Of a DNA stretch of 64,000 nt, positions 1 through 10,785 are shown piece by piece. The notes beneath the pieces were generated by a model that was not told the DNA's origin, did no database searches, and worked only from the letters and a program-made list of their open reading frames with translations. The DNA is taken from contig NC_057864.1 of the NCBI RefSeq assembly GCF_019393635.1, forward strand, positions 468,084,617 to 468,148,616, in the 5' to 3' direction. Source of the stretch: Dromiciops gliroides. Taxonomy: Eukaryota > Chordata > Mammalia > Microbiotheria > Microbiotheriidae. Positions within the stretch are counted from its first letter, which is position 1. Every line of letters begins with the position of its first letter. The translations under genes and the position numbers were made by a program.

Positions 1-7
1 TGATTCA

Positions 8-264
8 CAACAATTTGTTATTGTTCAGTCCCGTCTGACACTCTGTGATCCCATTTTGGGATTTTCTTGGCAGAGATACCAGAATTGTTTGCCATTTCCT
101 GCTCCAGCTCATTTGACAGTTGAGGAAACCGAGGCAAAGAGGATGAAGTGACTTGCCCAGGATCACACCCCTAGTAAATGTCAGAGGCTGGATTTGACCT
201 CAGGAAAATGAGTCTTCCCGACTCCAGGCCTGGTCCTCTATCTGCTGCATCACCCATCTGCCCC
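8..264 (-). mobile_element. Class B (MAR1-like) SINE, nearly full length
   Basis: Read on the minus strand it runs from a tRNA-like head (positions 264 downward) through the CORE segment to an ACA-rich 3' end near position 8. The plus strand shows the reverse-complement landmarks TTTTCTTGGCAGAGATACC and GAGGAAACCGAGGCAAAGAG. It is diverged, with no clear target-site duplication. Confidence 0.8.
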
Positions 265-309
265 AGTGGTCTGGCAATGCACTGACACCCCCGTGTCTTT
301 TTTCAGACA

Positions 310-690
310 AATTGTTGTCCAACTATCTGCTCCACCCCCACTGTAGCTGTGAAGTTGATTTTTGGATTCTACATTTATTCCCATTAAATTTCATTGTGTT
401 AGATTCTAGCCCCATACTCTGGCTTATCAAGAGCTTTTAAGATTCATCCAGTGTGTTAGCTGTTCTCCCCGCTTTGTACAGTCTGCAGATTTGGAGATTG
501 TATTTTCTATGCCTTTATTCTAATTACTGATAAAAAAGTGAAACAGCACAGGGCGTAGCATCCACCCTCAGGGCACTCCAGCGCAGATTCCCCCCCTGCC
601 CTGACATGAATCCACAGCAAATACTCTTTGAATCCACTATGCTGCCAGGTCAGACTCCTAATTGTATTGTTGTCTAATTCATTTCTCATC
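310..690 (-). mobile_element. CR1/L3-like LINE remnant (antisense)
   Basis: Positions 390-620 resemble the antisense strand of the reverse-transcriptase region of CR1/L3 LINEs in amniotes. Landmarks are CATCCAGTGTGTTAGCTG, the ATTACTGATAAAAAAGTGAA stretch, CAGCACAGGG and CAGGGCACTCCA. The outer limits are uncertain. All reading frames are broken. The match is from memory. Confidence 0.5.
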
Positions 691-899
691 GATTTTTCTC
701 TCTGTGTCTCTCATTTCCATCTTCTAAAGTAAACAAGAATAGCACAAATTACTTTATCAAAAACTGCTAAAATCTAGGAATAACCTTGGTAAATGAAGGG
801 ACCCTGCCCCTCGCCAGTGAGGGGTCTCCTTGGCTCCCCTGGTTTCAGTTGTTCTCCGCCCCCCTCCACTTCCGTATCCAGCCCTAGTCTCTCTCCTGA

Positions 900-1215
900 G
901 CCCCAAACCTGCTTTAACATCTCCTGGCTGGCTGTTCACCTGGATGTGCCATCGACATTTCCAATTCAATGCCTCCCACCCCCAGCCCTTCCCTTTTCCA
1001 AACTTCTTGTTTCTGGGGAAGGCACCAGCCATCTTTCCAGTCAGCCAGGTTCACAACCTCTGTCAGGCTTGCCTCTTCCCTCTCCCTCACTTCCTGCATC
1101 TAGCTGCCAAGTCTTCTTGATCCTCCATCCCCAGCATTTCCTATTTGTCCCCTCTTCTCCACCTACACGACCCTGATCACCTCTGCTCTGAACCACTGAA
1201 GGAATTAATCTCCTA
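900..1215 (+). mobile_element. L2 LINE ORF remnant (sense)
   Basis: The stretch GGCACCAGCCATC, CAGCCAGGTTCACAACCTC, CTCTCCCTCACTTCCTGCATC, GCTGCCAAGTCTTCTTGAT and TGTCCCCTCTTCTCCACC follows in order the mammalian L2 sequence downstream of its reverse-transcriptase domain. The 127-codon open frame at 793-1176 lies across it and is a relic, not a gene. Confidence 0.6.
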
Positions 1216-1231
1216 GCTTTTCTCTATCTAC

Positions 1232-1247
1232 TGCACCCCCTAGCGGC
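1232..1247. promoter_or_regulatory. CTCF-like motif
   Basis: TGCACCCCCTAGCGGC resembles the reverse complement of the CTCF core, with a few mismatches. No promoter or other regulatory sign is nearby, so this is motif similarity only. Confidence 0.2.
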
Positions 1248-1328
1248 CCCTGCACCACATGGTACAACATGGTTCTTTGACTCCAAATCCAGCTCTTTTC
1301 CCTGTACCATACTGATCACATTGGCATT

Positions 1329-1800
1329 GGGGGCAGCTAGATGGTGCAGTGGATAGAGCATTGGCCCTGAAGTTGGGAGGACCTGAGTTCAAATCTCACC
1401 TCAGACACTTACTAGCCGTGTGACTAGCAAGTCACTTAACCCCAATTGCCTTAAAAACATCCAGGGCCATCTCCAGTCTTCTTGCTGTCTTGCCTGGACC
1501 CAGATGGCTCTGGAGAAGAGAGTGAGGTTGGTGACTTTGCCCAGTCCTCCCTCACTTAAATCCAATTCAGTACAAGTCATGACATCACTTCCCTATGTCA
1601 TGGTCCTCTTCAGGAGCAAGGGACAGGGGGCAGCTAGGTGGTGCAGTGGATAAAGCACCAGCCCTGGGTTCAGGAGGACCTGAGTTCAAATACAGCCTCA
1701 GGCACTTGACACTTACTAGCTGTGTGACCCTGCACAAGTCACTTAACTCTCAGTGCCCCACAAGAAAAGAGCAAAGGACAAACAAGACAAACGCCAACCA
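1329..1800 (+). mobile_element. Class C SINE interrupted by a class A SINE
   Basis: The head (1329-1450) is followed by a tail module from CCAGGGCCATCTCCAGTC to CATGGTCCTCTTCAGGAGC (1459-1620). The last bases of the tail resume at about 1771 as GAGCAAAGGACAAAC, after the inserted SINE. A degraded CCAACC repeat follows. Confidence 0.7.
1626..1770 (+). mobile_element. Class A SINE nested in a class C tail
   Basis: Complete head through CAGTGCCCCACAAG. The flanking bases GAGCAAGGGACA and GAGCAAAGGACA form an imperfect target-site duplication within the 3' tail of the older element. Confidence 0.85.
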
Positions 1801-2051
1801 ACCAACCAATTACATTATCAGAGTCCTGATGTTTTTTTTTTAGTCCCGATGTCTTTCAATGCTGTTTCCCCTTAAATTATTTGGTTCTAATTTTGAAATG
1901 TGAAGCACCAGAATAGCCTGTTAGGCCTGACCTACAAAATTTGTCACAGAAGTGACAGGATTGGATCATGATGGACTCACTTAAGTTGGGGAAAGATGAT
2001 GCCCAAGAAGGTGACTCCTAGCAGGTCCTCTGGGATCGATGGCCACATTCT

Positions 2052-2211
2052 GTTTTTGTTTTTTGGGGTTTTTTTGGTGAGGCAATTAGGGTTAAGTGAC
2101 TTGCCCAAGGTCACACAGCTAGTAAGCGTCAAGTGTCTGAGGTCGGATTTGAACTCAGGTTCTCCTGAATCCAGGGTCAGTGCTCTATCTACTGTGCCAC
2201 CTAGCTTCCCC
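2052..2211 (-). mobile_element. Class A SINE with clear TSD
   Basis: A T-rich tail on the plus strand (2052-2074) precedes the SINE body, which ends at CTAGCTTCCCC. GATGGCCACATTCTG lies before it and GATGGCCACATTTTG after it, giving a 15-base duplication with one change. Confidence 0.9.
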
Positions 2212-2214
2212 TGA

Positions 2215-2729
2215 TGGCCACATTTTGTGAGGGGTCTGCCATCCTTTGTCCCCAGGGGATCATAAGGCAAACTATCTGTGGACAGTTATTTAGCAGCTGG
2301 AAAGAGGGAAGCACCTGCTGGTAAGATTAAGAACTGTGCCCTGAAGATGATAAAAATGGTAAATTTTCCTTTGTTAAATTTGCATAATGTTTGTATTTGT
2401 GGGTAACTGTGATCTGCAGTCCCGCCCTCCCCCCCGCGGAGGCAGGCCCTAGTCTACCATAAAGATTAGTAGTTAATGATTCTCTAAGAATTGTGCAAGG
2501 AACTGTTCGGGGCTTTTTATGTGGCATTCCGGAAGCTGTTGGGAACTGGGCCACGAGGACTTTGTGGGGACTTATCAGTGCAAGGCACTGGGGACAGTTT
2601 TTGAAAGGGCATTGCTTGATCCTCCCCAGAGACCACTGGGACAAATGTGTCAAATGTGCCACAGTTGACTGGCTTGGTCAGTTTAAAAAACTTAACAGGG
2701 GGGATAGCTGCTGCTCTTGCCCTTCTCAA

Positions 2730-2730
<1 letters not shown>
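2215..2730. other. Unassigned sequence before the CT array
   Basis: No SINE or LINE landmark is visible. It contains a C-rich patch (2424-2446), a TTTAAAAAAC TATA-like stretch near 2681, and then runs straight into the CT repeat. A TATA-like sequence followed by a CT-rich block could be a decayed LTR, but I see no termini or duplication to support that. Confidence 0.3.
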
Positions 2731-2809
<79 letters not shown>

Positions 2810-3755
2810 TTTGTCTCTACTTCTCTATTTCTGCCTCTTTTCCCCTTATCTCCCTCCCTTTTTCTCATCTCTCTCTCTCTCTTCCTCTGTCTGTCTCTCC
2901 CCTCTCCCTCTCTCTTTCTTCCCTCCCTCCCTCTCTTTGTCCTTGTCTCTTTCTCCTCTCTCCCTCCTCCTCCTGTCCCTTTCTCTCTTCTCTCCTTCCC
3001 TCCCTCTCTGTCTCTTTCTTCTCTTCCCCTTCTCTCTCTCCCTTTCTCTCTTTCCCCTTCTCTCCCTCCCTTTCTGTCTCTCTGTTTCCCTCCCTCCCTT
3101 TCTCTCTGTCTCTTTTCTTTTCTCTTCTCTTCTTTCTGTCTCTGTCTATCTCTGTCTCTCTCTCTGTCTCTGTGTGTGTCTTTCTCTCTGCCTCTCTCTG
3201 TCTCTGTCTCTCTGTCTCTGTCTGTCTCTGTGTGTGTCTGCCTCTCACTGTCTCTGTCTCTCTCTGTCTCTGTCTCGGTTTCTCTGTCTCTCTGTCTCTG
3301 TGTATGTGTCTCTCTCTGTCTCTGTCTTTGTCTTTCTCTATGTGTGTGCCTCTCTCTGTCTCTCTGTTTCTCGGTCTGTCTCTGTTTCTCGGTCTGTCTC
3401 TGTCTCTCTGTCTGTCTCTGCCTCTCTGTCTCTGTCTGTCTCTGTCTCTCTGTCTCTGTCTCTCTGTGTGTGTCTCTGTCTTTGTCTTTCTCTGTCTATG
3501 TGTGTACCTCTCTCTGTCTGTCTCTCTCTGTCTCTCTGTGTGTGTCTCTTTGTCTCTGTTTCTCTCTGTCTGTCTCTGTCTCTCTGTGTGTGTCTCTGTC
3601 TCTGTCTGTCTCTGTCTCTCTGTCTCTGTCTATCTGTCTCTGTCTCTGTGTGTGTGTGTCTCTCTGTCTCTCTGTCTGTCTCTGTCTCTCTGTCTGTCTC
3701 TGTCTCTCTGTCTCTCTCTGTCTGTCTCTCTGTCTCTGTCTCTGTCTTTCTTCCA
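2731..3755. repeat. 1-kb pyrimidine simple repeat (TC, TCTCTG and CTTTCC types)
   Basis: Pure (TC)n runs from about 2734 to 2806. It is followed by mixed C/T sequence to 3150 and then by (TCTCTG/TGTCTC)n with TGTG interruptions to 3753. The purine-free strand creates 100-425-codon Ser/Leu/Cys-rich open frames in several frames at once, plus Arg/Glu-rich ones on the other strand. These are artefacts of composition. Confidence 0.97.
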
Positions 3756-4246
3756 GGGAGGGCTGAGTGAGGAGTCCCTATGGAGTGGGCCCCAGCACAG
3801 GGGGAGCATCAGCAGCACTCATAGCCATGCTCCTGCCACTGCCGGGCTTGCCAGAATAGAATGACTGTTACTTTCTTTCATGTGATCCAGCCTTCTGATG
3901 AGGACCAAGGCTGGGAACAAGTGTCTTCCTCTGTGTTCTAGTACATCTGCTTCTCTCGTTATCACTGATCTTTTCTGGGAGATCTACTCACTGGGAAACA
4001 CTTGGCATCATCTGCCACATGGAGCAGGTTTTGAGGTACTAGTCTTGGTCTTTCTGAAGGGGGTCTTCATTCTTCTGCATATTCTATCACTCCTTCAGGG
4101 GGATGTTACATTGATTATTTACATTATGATGACATTGCCTTTTTGTTTTCTTTTTTCTTTTCCTCCCACCCTCTCATGTTCCTGAGATTAGGGCTGTCTG
4201 GGAATGACCCTAAATCCATTGAAATGGTGGATAGCATATTGACTTT
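3756..4246. other. Unassigned sequence
   Basis: Mixed-composition sequence with no recognised repeat or exon signal. A T-rich stretch sits at 4138-4165. Confidence 0.3.
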
Positions 4247-4496
4247 CAGCTCAGTAGCTTCTCAATTGTGTCCAACTTTCCATCACCCTGTTTGGGATTT
4301 TTTTTTAGCAAATATACTGGAGTGGTTTGCCAATCCTTCTCCAGCTCATTTTACAGATGAGGAAACTGAGGCAAACAGGGTGAAGTGACTTGCATAGGGT
4401 CACTCAGCTAGTAAATGTCTGAGGCTAGATTTGAACTCAGGTCTTCCTGACTCCAGGCCTGGTGCTCTATGCACTGTGTACCACCTAGCTGTCCCT
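4247..4496 (-). mobile_element. Class B (MAR1-like) SINE
   Basis: Landmarks on the plus strand are GTGTCCAACTTTCCATCAC, GAGGAAACTGAGGCAAACAG and CACCTAGCTGTCCC. GCATATTGACTTT before and GGATATTGACTCA after it suggest a target-site duplication around ATATTGACT. Confidence 0.85.
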
Positions 4497-4499
4497 AGG

Positions 4500-5022
4500 A
4501 TATTGACTCAGAAAACCACAAACTAACATTATCCATGTTATATTATATTTTTATTGATGTTATTAATTATTCCCCAATTGCACTAGCTGCAAGTTTGCCA
4601 ACTGCTTTAGAAGACCTTTGATCTTTAATATTTTGCCACCGATAGGTAGGGTATGCCTCATTAGCTTAGCTAGTTTTTCCTTAAAAGATTTAAAAACCAT
4701 CCTGGAGATCTGATTGGATCAGGGGGTCAAGGCTCAGGCTTCCTGTTGGCCAGGGTACAAAAAGCCAAAGAGTTAGCAGCAGCTCCCCCTGCCCAGTGGA
4801 CCAGCATGATCCAGACGGAGGCCAGGAATCTACAGCCGAATGACTCAATACTACAGCCTTCCTAAATGACCTTTCCATTCTTTGGTTAAGGAAACGTCTT
4901 GAAGTTACCTGTTCATATATGAATATCTAATTTCTAAACCCGAAGCACCAGATTGTGGCCTATGACACAGGACCACTTCGTTTTAGAATCATACACTTTC
5001 TCAGTGATGTCTCTAATGTTAC
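4500..5022. other. Unassigned sequence
   Basis: AT-rich at 4510-4580 and otherwise ordinary. No repeat or exon is recognised apart from the duplicated target CTCTAATGTT at its end. Confidence 0.3.
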
Positions 5023-5170
5023 TTTTTTTTTTATTGCTGAGCAATGAGGGTTAAGTGACTTGCCCAGGGTCACATAGCTAGTAAGTGTCAAGTGTCTGAG
5101 GCCGGATTTGAACTCAGGTCCTCCTGAATCCAGGGCCGGTGCTCTATCCACTGTGCCACCTAGCTGCCTC
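5023..5170 (-). mobile_element. Class A SINE with TSD
   Basis: A poly(T) run at 5023-5032 leads to a full body ending TAGCTGCCTC. CTCTAATGTTACTT at 5011 is repeated as CTCTAATGATACTT at 5171. Confidence 0.92.
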
Positions 5171-5399
5171 CTCTAATGATACTTCTTATGAACAGGTGAG
5201 TTAGAAAGGTGCTGTCTCCTACTTGTACCCACTGTTTCTTTGGAAACTCTGGCATTCCAAGCTTCACAACCATAACAGCATTTCCAGGAAAATGTTGGGG
5301 GCAACTTGGAATGGTTGAAAGCTCTCCATGGTTTCCCAAATGTCATACGATCAACAGCATCAATCATCAATTTCCAGAAACATTTAAAAAATGCTTAAT

Positions 5400-5552
5400 G
5401 GGGCAGCTACATGGTGCAGTGGATAAAGTACCAGCCCTGGATTCAGGAAGACCTGAGTTCAAATTCAGCCTCAGACACTTGACACTTACTAGCTGTGTGA
5501 CCCTGGGCAAGTCACTTAACCCTCATTGCCCTGCAAAAAAACAAAAATAAAA
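5400..5552 (+). mobile_element. Class A SINE with TSD
   Basis: Full length, with an A-rich tail ending AAAATAAAACC. AAAATGCTTAATGG and AAAATGCTTGATGG flank it. Confidence 0.92.
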
Positions 5553-5727
5553 CCAAAATGCTTGATGGAAAAGGGAATATTCTGCTGGGCTGCCAAAATG
5601 ATTTTCCAAAAGAACAAAAGTTTGGCCACATAGCTCCCTTGCTCCATCATCTTAAATTAATCTTCATAATATAATATGCTATACTACGGTATAATTAATC
5701 TTAAAATAGTCTTAATTGAGAACAAAA

Positions 5728-5995
5728 AATGAAATCCTCAACCCTTCAGAAGCAGGCCCCAGACTCCCTACTGTTTCTTCACATCACTTCCCTTCATGTG
5801 ACTGGATTGTTGCTTTGCTAGTCCCCAGACTTAGTGTTCCATTTTCCTCTCTATAGCCTGAATATTCCTCCAGGCTAGATGACTCCCTCATTCCCTCCCT
5901 AGCTCCCTTCAAAGCTCAGATCAGGTGTCGTACCTCTAGGAAGCCTTTTCTTATTCTCCTAGTTGCTAGCATTTTCTCCTTTCAAATTATCTTGC
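5728..5995 (+). mobile_element. L2 LINE 3'-region remnant
   Basis: Pieces such as GAAATCCTCAACCCTTCA, CTTCAAAGCTCAGATCAGGTG and AGGAAGCCTTTTCTTATTC follow the order of the mammalian L2 sequence shortly before its 3' end. Confidence 0.55.
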
Positions 5996-6574
5996 TTTTG
6001 AGAATAAATTTTCAGTTCATGTGTTGTTTACCCTCAATAAAATTCACATTTAAAAAAGAAAGGGAAAGAAAGGGAATGGATTAGGTTTTTTTGTTTGTTT
6101 TGGGGGTTTCTTGGGGGGGCATAGAATCTTGTGCACAGTAAACATTTAATAAATATTTGTTCAATGTAGTCAACCTTCCCCTTTTCCAATTCAGGCTTCC
6201 AGGAGCTTAATTCCACTTCTTTCCACTGGGCGGCAGCAAAATCCTGCAACGGAAACATTCGCTGGTACCCAGTGAGCATCTCCAGCATGGCAGCTGATCT
6301 TCTGTATTCTCCTGTCACACCAATGGAGACAGGGAGCTTGAGTCTGGACACTCATATCCCTTCAGCATCTCTTAGGAAGGTCCCTCTATTCCAGCTGACA
6401 TCTGGACCCTCCTGTATAAGACCTTTCTTTATTTTTCCAGTTGTTGGTTTTCCTTCCTCCACCCTCAATCCCATCATTTTGTATTTACATCCTCTGGAAT
6501 TACTTCTTTAACTCCTACTCACATTGGCAGACTGAATCCCCAGAGGGTAGCTGACAGCTACTAGTCTTATGGTA

Positions 6575-6675
6575 GGGGCAGCTAGGTGGTACAATGGATA
6601 GAGCACTGGCCCTGAGGTTGGAAAGACCTGAGTTCAAATCTCACCTCAGACATTTACTAGCTGTCTGATTTTATA

Positions 6676-6744
<69 letters not shown>

Positions 6745-6893
6745 TGCCACTGGACCCAGGTGGCTTTGGAGAAGAGAATGATGTTGGTAACTTTTCAACA
6801 GCCCTCCTTCACTTAAATCCAATTCAATTCACTGCAAGTCATGACATCACCCCAATATCATGGTCCTCTTTGAGAATGAAGGACAACAACAAT
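6575..6893 (+). mobile_element. Class C SINE split by an internal (TA)n tract
   Basis: The head (6575-6668) stops in the CTAGCTGTCTGAT region and a TA run follows. The class C tail resumes at TCTTGCCACTGGACCCAGG and ends GAATGAAGGACAACAACAA. GTCTTATGGTA (6564-6574) and GTCTCATGGTA (6894-6904) form the duplication, so head, TA tract and tail are one insertion. Confidence 0.85.
6672..6742. repeat. (TA)n microsatellite inside a SINE
   Basis: About 70 bases of TA with a short GTGTG interruption. It replaces the segment where other copies have CCTGGGCAAGTCACTTAACC. Confidence 0.95.
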
Positions 6894-6904
6894 GTCTCAT
6901 GGTA

Positions 6905-8137
6905 CTATTTGATGACTTGGGTCAGTGAGGGCCTGAGTTTCTAGTACTGTCACTCACAAACCCCCACCACTGTGCTTCCTGTTAATAGTCAGTCAGCAGC
7001 ACTAGTAAGCTTTTAGCAAAGGTATTTACTACAATCACATAGTATGAGTGATTGGCACAAAATATTCCCTCCAAACTGGAGGCACACTATCTCCCTAAAA
7101 ACATCAGGTACTTGAGGAGAATAGACTCAAACTTTAAATATATTGGTAGTGAGTCACAAGTGTAGAAAACACTTGGGGCCAAAGGGTATACTCACAATAT
7201 CTGGTTACTAGAAGTCCTTATCTACGTCAGTGAATTGATAATATACAAAATTATAAAATTAGACTGGCACACCCAGTTCTTTGGGTACTCATGGGGGTAA
7301 GATGAGAATTGGCAGTTGGACAAGGGGGGCCAATCACACCTTAGTGAGGCACAGCTAAAAAGTGAGGAGGGATACAGAGGGAGATGATGCAGCTCATGAC
7401 AGGGAAATAAGATGGTGAAGGAAGGCAGAGTGAGGAAGAGGATGGGGAAAGGGGGGGAGGGAGGAATAGGCAGAGAGTACCGCTCATGTAATCATGGATT
7501 AGAATTGGGAGCACTAGGAAGCACAGACCCAACAGAGATGAAAGAGGGCTCAGAGGGTAGGAGTTTGAAGTCTCATTTTTATAGGATTTTTTGGGGGGGA
7601 AACAGACCAACTCCTATCATTAACACATCCAAATCATCTCAAAATTATCCTTAAAGTTTCCAAGTCACCATTCCAAAGTTGTCAGCACCTTTTTGATGTT
7701 CTGCTGGTCTGGATTTTATCTAGAATTTTTATATCATAGAATTATAGAACTTTGACAGGCATATATTACTCAGTTGTGAAATTTATTACTATATGAAAGA
7801 ATCTGCAAATTATGCTCTTTTTATCTTTGAGACAGTTTGTGTGTGAGTTCCAGGTTCCCTTTGCCATCTTATTTCTTCCTTAAACTTGCTTACTGACTAG
7901 AAAGAGGAGAAGACGTGGTCAGGGGCACCAGAACAAGATACAATTTTAACACACTTATTAGTAACCTCATGAATTTCCTTTTAGGGGTAGCTCTCTGCTG
8001 GCCTCTAAGGGCTGGCACTGCACTAAGTCCACAACTGTCATTTCCCTCTCCCATTGAGGGTCTTATTCTCTGAAACTATTGCCATCCTTGGGTGAATGCT
8101 TTTCTGTACCTGTTGGCAGACGCTTTCTCTGCTATAG
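6905..8137. other. Unassigned sequence, perhaps an old LTR or ERV fragment
   Basis: Positions 7015-7110 share a weakly similar layout with 26905-26990, the best stretch being ATATTC followed by GGCACACT and CTCCC. The rest includes a purine-rich block (7405-7470) and ordinary sequence. No coding exon is recognised. Confidence 0.25.
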
Positions 8138-8141
8138 GTCA

Positions 8142-8883
8142 TGTGAGAAATAATTATTAATAATCAATATCTTGGGGGTACCCAGAGATCTCCCCTGTTT
8201 AGTCCCCTCTTCCCTCCACTCAAAGACAAGATCTCCTCGAGAGATTTCTTCAGATCTCATCTAGGTCAAACCCAAACCCACAAAAGGAGTCTTGGGAGGA
8301 GACAGATTATTTCGTCTAGATAAGCCAAAGGACTTTACTAAAGAGATTTGACCTGCATGAACCAGTTCTAGGGAGGAACCATTGTGCCTCTGTCACCTTG
8401 GGTGGGGGTCTCTACAGTTTTCCCTGATGTCATCTTTACTTGAGTCAGTATCCCCGGACTTCATTTTAATATAACCCACCTTCAAATCATGTCAACCAAT
8501 TAGATTTGAATGATGCTAACCAATTAGATTTGATTATTATGTGATGGACCTCCTACAGGGGAAAGGTATAAGAACCAAAACCTAAGCTTGAGGAAGGGGC
8601 CTTTGGTCTGAGAGGGACAGCCATAGACCTCATTTTATTAATAATCTGCCAACCATATTAATAAAGTGATTAAATTACCTAGCTACCATATCTTATATTT
8701 TTTTTTGGTTTTTGGTTTTTTTGCAGGGCAATGGGGGTTAAGTGACTTGCCCAGGGTCACACAGCTAGTAAGTGTCAAGTGTCTGAGGCCACATTTGAAC
8801 TCAGGTCCTCCTGAATCCAGGGCCGGTGCTCTATCCACTGCGCCACCTAGCTGCCCCCATATCTTATATTTTTAATCGTCACA
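8142..8883 (+). mobile_element. Solo LTR with 4-base TSD, carrying a nested SINE
   Basis: It begins TGTGAGAAAT and ends CGTCACA. GTCA occurs immediately before (8138-8141) and after (8884-8887). Inside are two CCAATTAGATTTGA boxes (8496 and 8520), a TATAAG box (8568) and AATAAAG (8660-8666), which is the order expected for U3, R and U5 of an endogenous retrovirus LTR. A 4-base duplication suits a class I element. No primer-binding site or internal region follows, hence solo. Without the inserted SINE it is about 570 bases. Confidence 0.7.
8701..8857 (-). mobile_element. Class A SINE inside the LTR
   Basis: The target CATATCTTATATTT is present on both sides (8687-8700 and 8858-8871). It lies downstream of the LTR poly(A) signal. 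Confidence 0.93.
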
Positions 8884-8887
8884 GTCA

Positions 8888-9280
8888 CCACCTCTCTGGA
8901 GGCCACTTCTATCATTTTTGGTCACTCGTGGGAACTCAGCTGGGATTTCTAGCTCTCCCAAACTAATGTGGTCACTTGGGGCAGGGGAGATAGAGAGAAA
9001 CTCTTTCTGGCTCCCAAGCAATCTTCCCTCCAGGGCTCAGCTGGGGTGCTTCTACTACCAGACTAGCTTGCCACTGCACTCTGACTATGAACCAGCTCAA
9101 TATTTTTATAGGCAGCCAAGAAGGATGATGGGTTATTTTCAACCAGCCAATCATAAGTGTTTCCTGGGTGGCTTCATATGTCCTTCATCCAATGGCTGCA
9201 AAACATACTATGGCCCTTTCAAGTGCATCAAGGGCTTATCCACACATTTCAAGGAAGTTAAAGAAAATTTCTTAATTGAA
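8888..9280 (+). other. Unassigned stretch with a 127-codon open frame
   Basis: An open frame runs from 8918 to 9301 on the plus strand. I do not recognise the protein. It has no obvious signal peptide or domain motif, and its 3' end runs into an old MIR-like repeat, which argues against a real exon boundary there. It follows directly after the solo LTR. Confidence 0.2.
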
Positions 9281-9480
9281 GAGGCCTCAGAGGTTACCTA
9301 GTCTCAGCCTTTTGTTTTACAGATGAAGAATTTGAAGTCCAAAAAGGGAAAAGGTCCTACTCAAATCCACAGAACTGGTACTAGAACCCAGATCTTCTCT
9401 GTCTAAATCCAGTGGTCCTTTCTGCAGTACCATTTGTTATCCCCATTTTAGAGATGAGGAAACCAAGACCCAGAGAGCTA
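9281..9480 (-). mobile_element. MIR-like SINE remnants
   Basis: Two MIR-type pieces. One has GAGGTTACCTAGTCTCAGCC, TTACAGATGAAGAA and AACCCAGATCTTC. The second has CCCCATTTTAGAGATGAGG. Confidence 0.5.
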
Positions 9481-9518
9481 AAGTCTATCCATTGATCACT
9501 TAACAAATATTTATTTAT

Positions 9519-9664
9519 GGGGCAGCTAGGTGGCTTGGTGGATAAAGCACCAGCCCTGGATTCAGGGAGACCTGAGTTCAAATCTGGCCTCAGACACTAA
9601 CTGTGTGACCCTGGGCAAGTCACTTAACCCTCATTGCCCCACAAAAAATAAAAATAAACTACAA
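9519..9664 (+). mobile_element. Class A SINE with TSD, internally short
   Basis: ACAAATATTTATTTAT precedes it and ACAAGTATTTATTTAT follows. The segment ACTTGACACTTACTAGCTG is shortened to ACTAACTG. Confidence 0.9.
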
Positions 9665-9808
9665 ACAAGTATTTATTTATATAGAGTGTGTGTGTATACG
9701 TACCCATAGTGATGTTCACATGAGTTATCTAAATGTGGTTGGAGGGAGGCCTTTGAAGATATCTTTGGAATCTTGTCCATCCTTCTCCAAGAGAGACTTC
9801 CACTCCAA

Positions 9809-10040
9809 ATGCCTAAAAACAAATCAACAACAACCACAACAACCCATCCAGGGCCATCTCCAGTCGTCCTGATGTATAACTTGTCAGTGGACCCAGATGG
9901 CCTTGGAGGAGAGAGTGAGGTTGGTGACCTGCAAAACCCTCCCTCACCGAAATCCAATCGGCGAAAGTCATGACATCATCCTGATGTTGTCATGGTCCTC
10001 TTCCGGAACAAAAGGACAAACAACAACAAATGACAACAAT
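9809..10040 (+). mobile_element. Class C SINE tail module without a head
   Basis: After a CAACAACAACC-rich lead-in, the module runs from CCATCCAGGGCCATCTCC to GGTCCTCTTCCGGAAC and ends AAAGGACAAACAACAACAAA. It shows the tail can occur with no recognisable tRNA-like head next to it. Confidence 0.7.
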
Positions 10041-10049
10041 AAAAATGAC

Positions 10050-10785
10050 AACCACCTTGAAGGGAACAGGAGACAGAGGACAAAGCTGGCTGTTACTTCT
10101 TCCAGTCTGTGAGAGGGGCACCGGAATAGAATTTCATCTCTCTACTCTCCTAAATAGAATTTAGACATAAGTATACATCCCGGGGCATGATTTTAGTTGC
10201 TGCGCCTTAGAGGGGGCAGGATTCCATTCAGCTCACACCAGCAGGCTTAACTCCTTCCCACCAAAGGCTGGCTACACAAAAGACAATCATAAATAGTGAA
10301 CGTCGAGCCAGTCCCTGCAGAACTGCGGGCCAAAATCCGAGATGAGCATACACCAGAAAGCAAACGAGTTCTTTAGACGGAAACAAAACAAAATCTCAGC
10401 TCAACCAAGACAGGCCCCGATTTCACCCAAAGGGAAATTCTCGAAAGTCTCTAGAGAAGAAAGCCAGAAATCAGGACATGCCGAGGATCCAGCGTCCTCT
10501 ACATGCCTGCACTTTCCAAAGTCGTTCTCTCTGCTCATTTCTGCACTCTATCCCTAAGCGAGTCTGGGGCCACATGGCTCTCCCACCCATCCGGTCCCTG
10601 TGGGAGGGATGAAGTATTCCATGGGTATTTCCTCCATTAGTCCAGAATTCCACCTGCATACCAACAGCAGGAATATGCCCCAAACTTGGAAGCTTAGTTA
10701 CACTTATCCTTGTAAGGAGGGATTGCTTCGTTCTTTGTGCTTGTATCCCAGGGTCTGTGAGTGTCTGGCTCCTATTAACTCTTCC
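10050..10785. other. Unassigned, mostly non-repetitive sequence
   Basis: Moderately CpG-containing stretch (10190-10500) with several short open frames. None is recognised. No splice-flanked open exon stands out. Confidence 0.25.

Noticed and set aside
2493..3864. Open frames of 405 and 425 codons, Ser/Leu/Cys-rich
   Set aside because: They come from the purine-free simple repeat, which lacks stop codons in several frames. Similar frames occur at once on both strands and there is no domain, codon bias or splice signal.
5036..5150. A recurring protein family of the type 'ALDSGGPEFKSGLRHLTLTSCVTLGKSLNPHC' pattern seen at more than 20 places
   Set aside because: It is the translation of the class A SINE. 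Its mirror, with 'DLPRVTQLVSVKCLR', is the opposite strand. The bodies follow tRNA-derived SINE layout with poly(A) tails and target duplications, so they are not genes.
8142..9301. Full provirus starting at the LTR
   Set aside because: No primer-binding site, gag, pol or env similarity follows, and no second LTR is present in the next several kilobases.
9381..9581. Frame joining a MIR fragment with a SINE, resembling a hybrid protein
   Set aside because: Repeat-derived on both halves.
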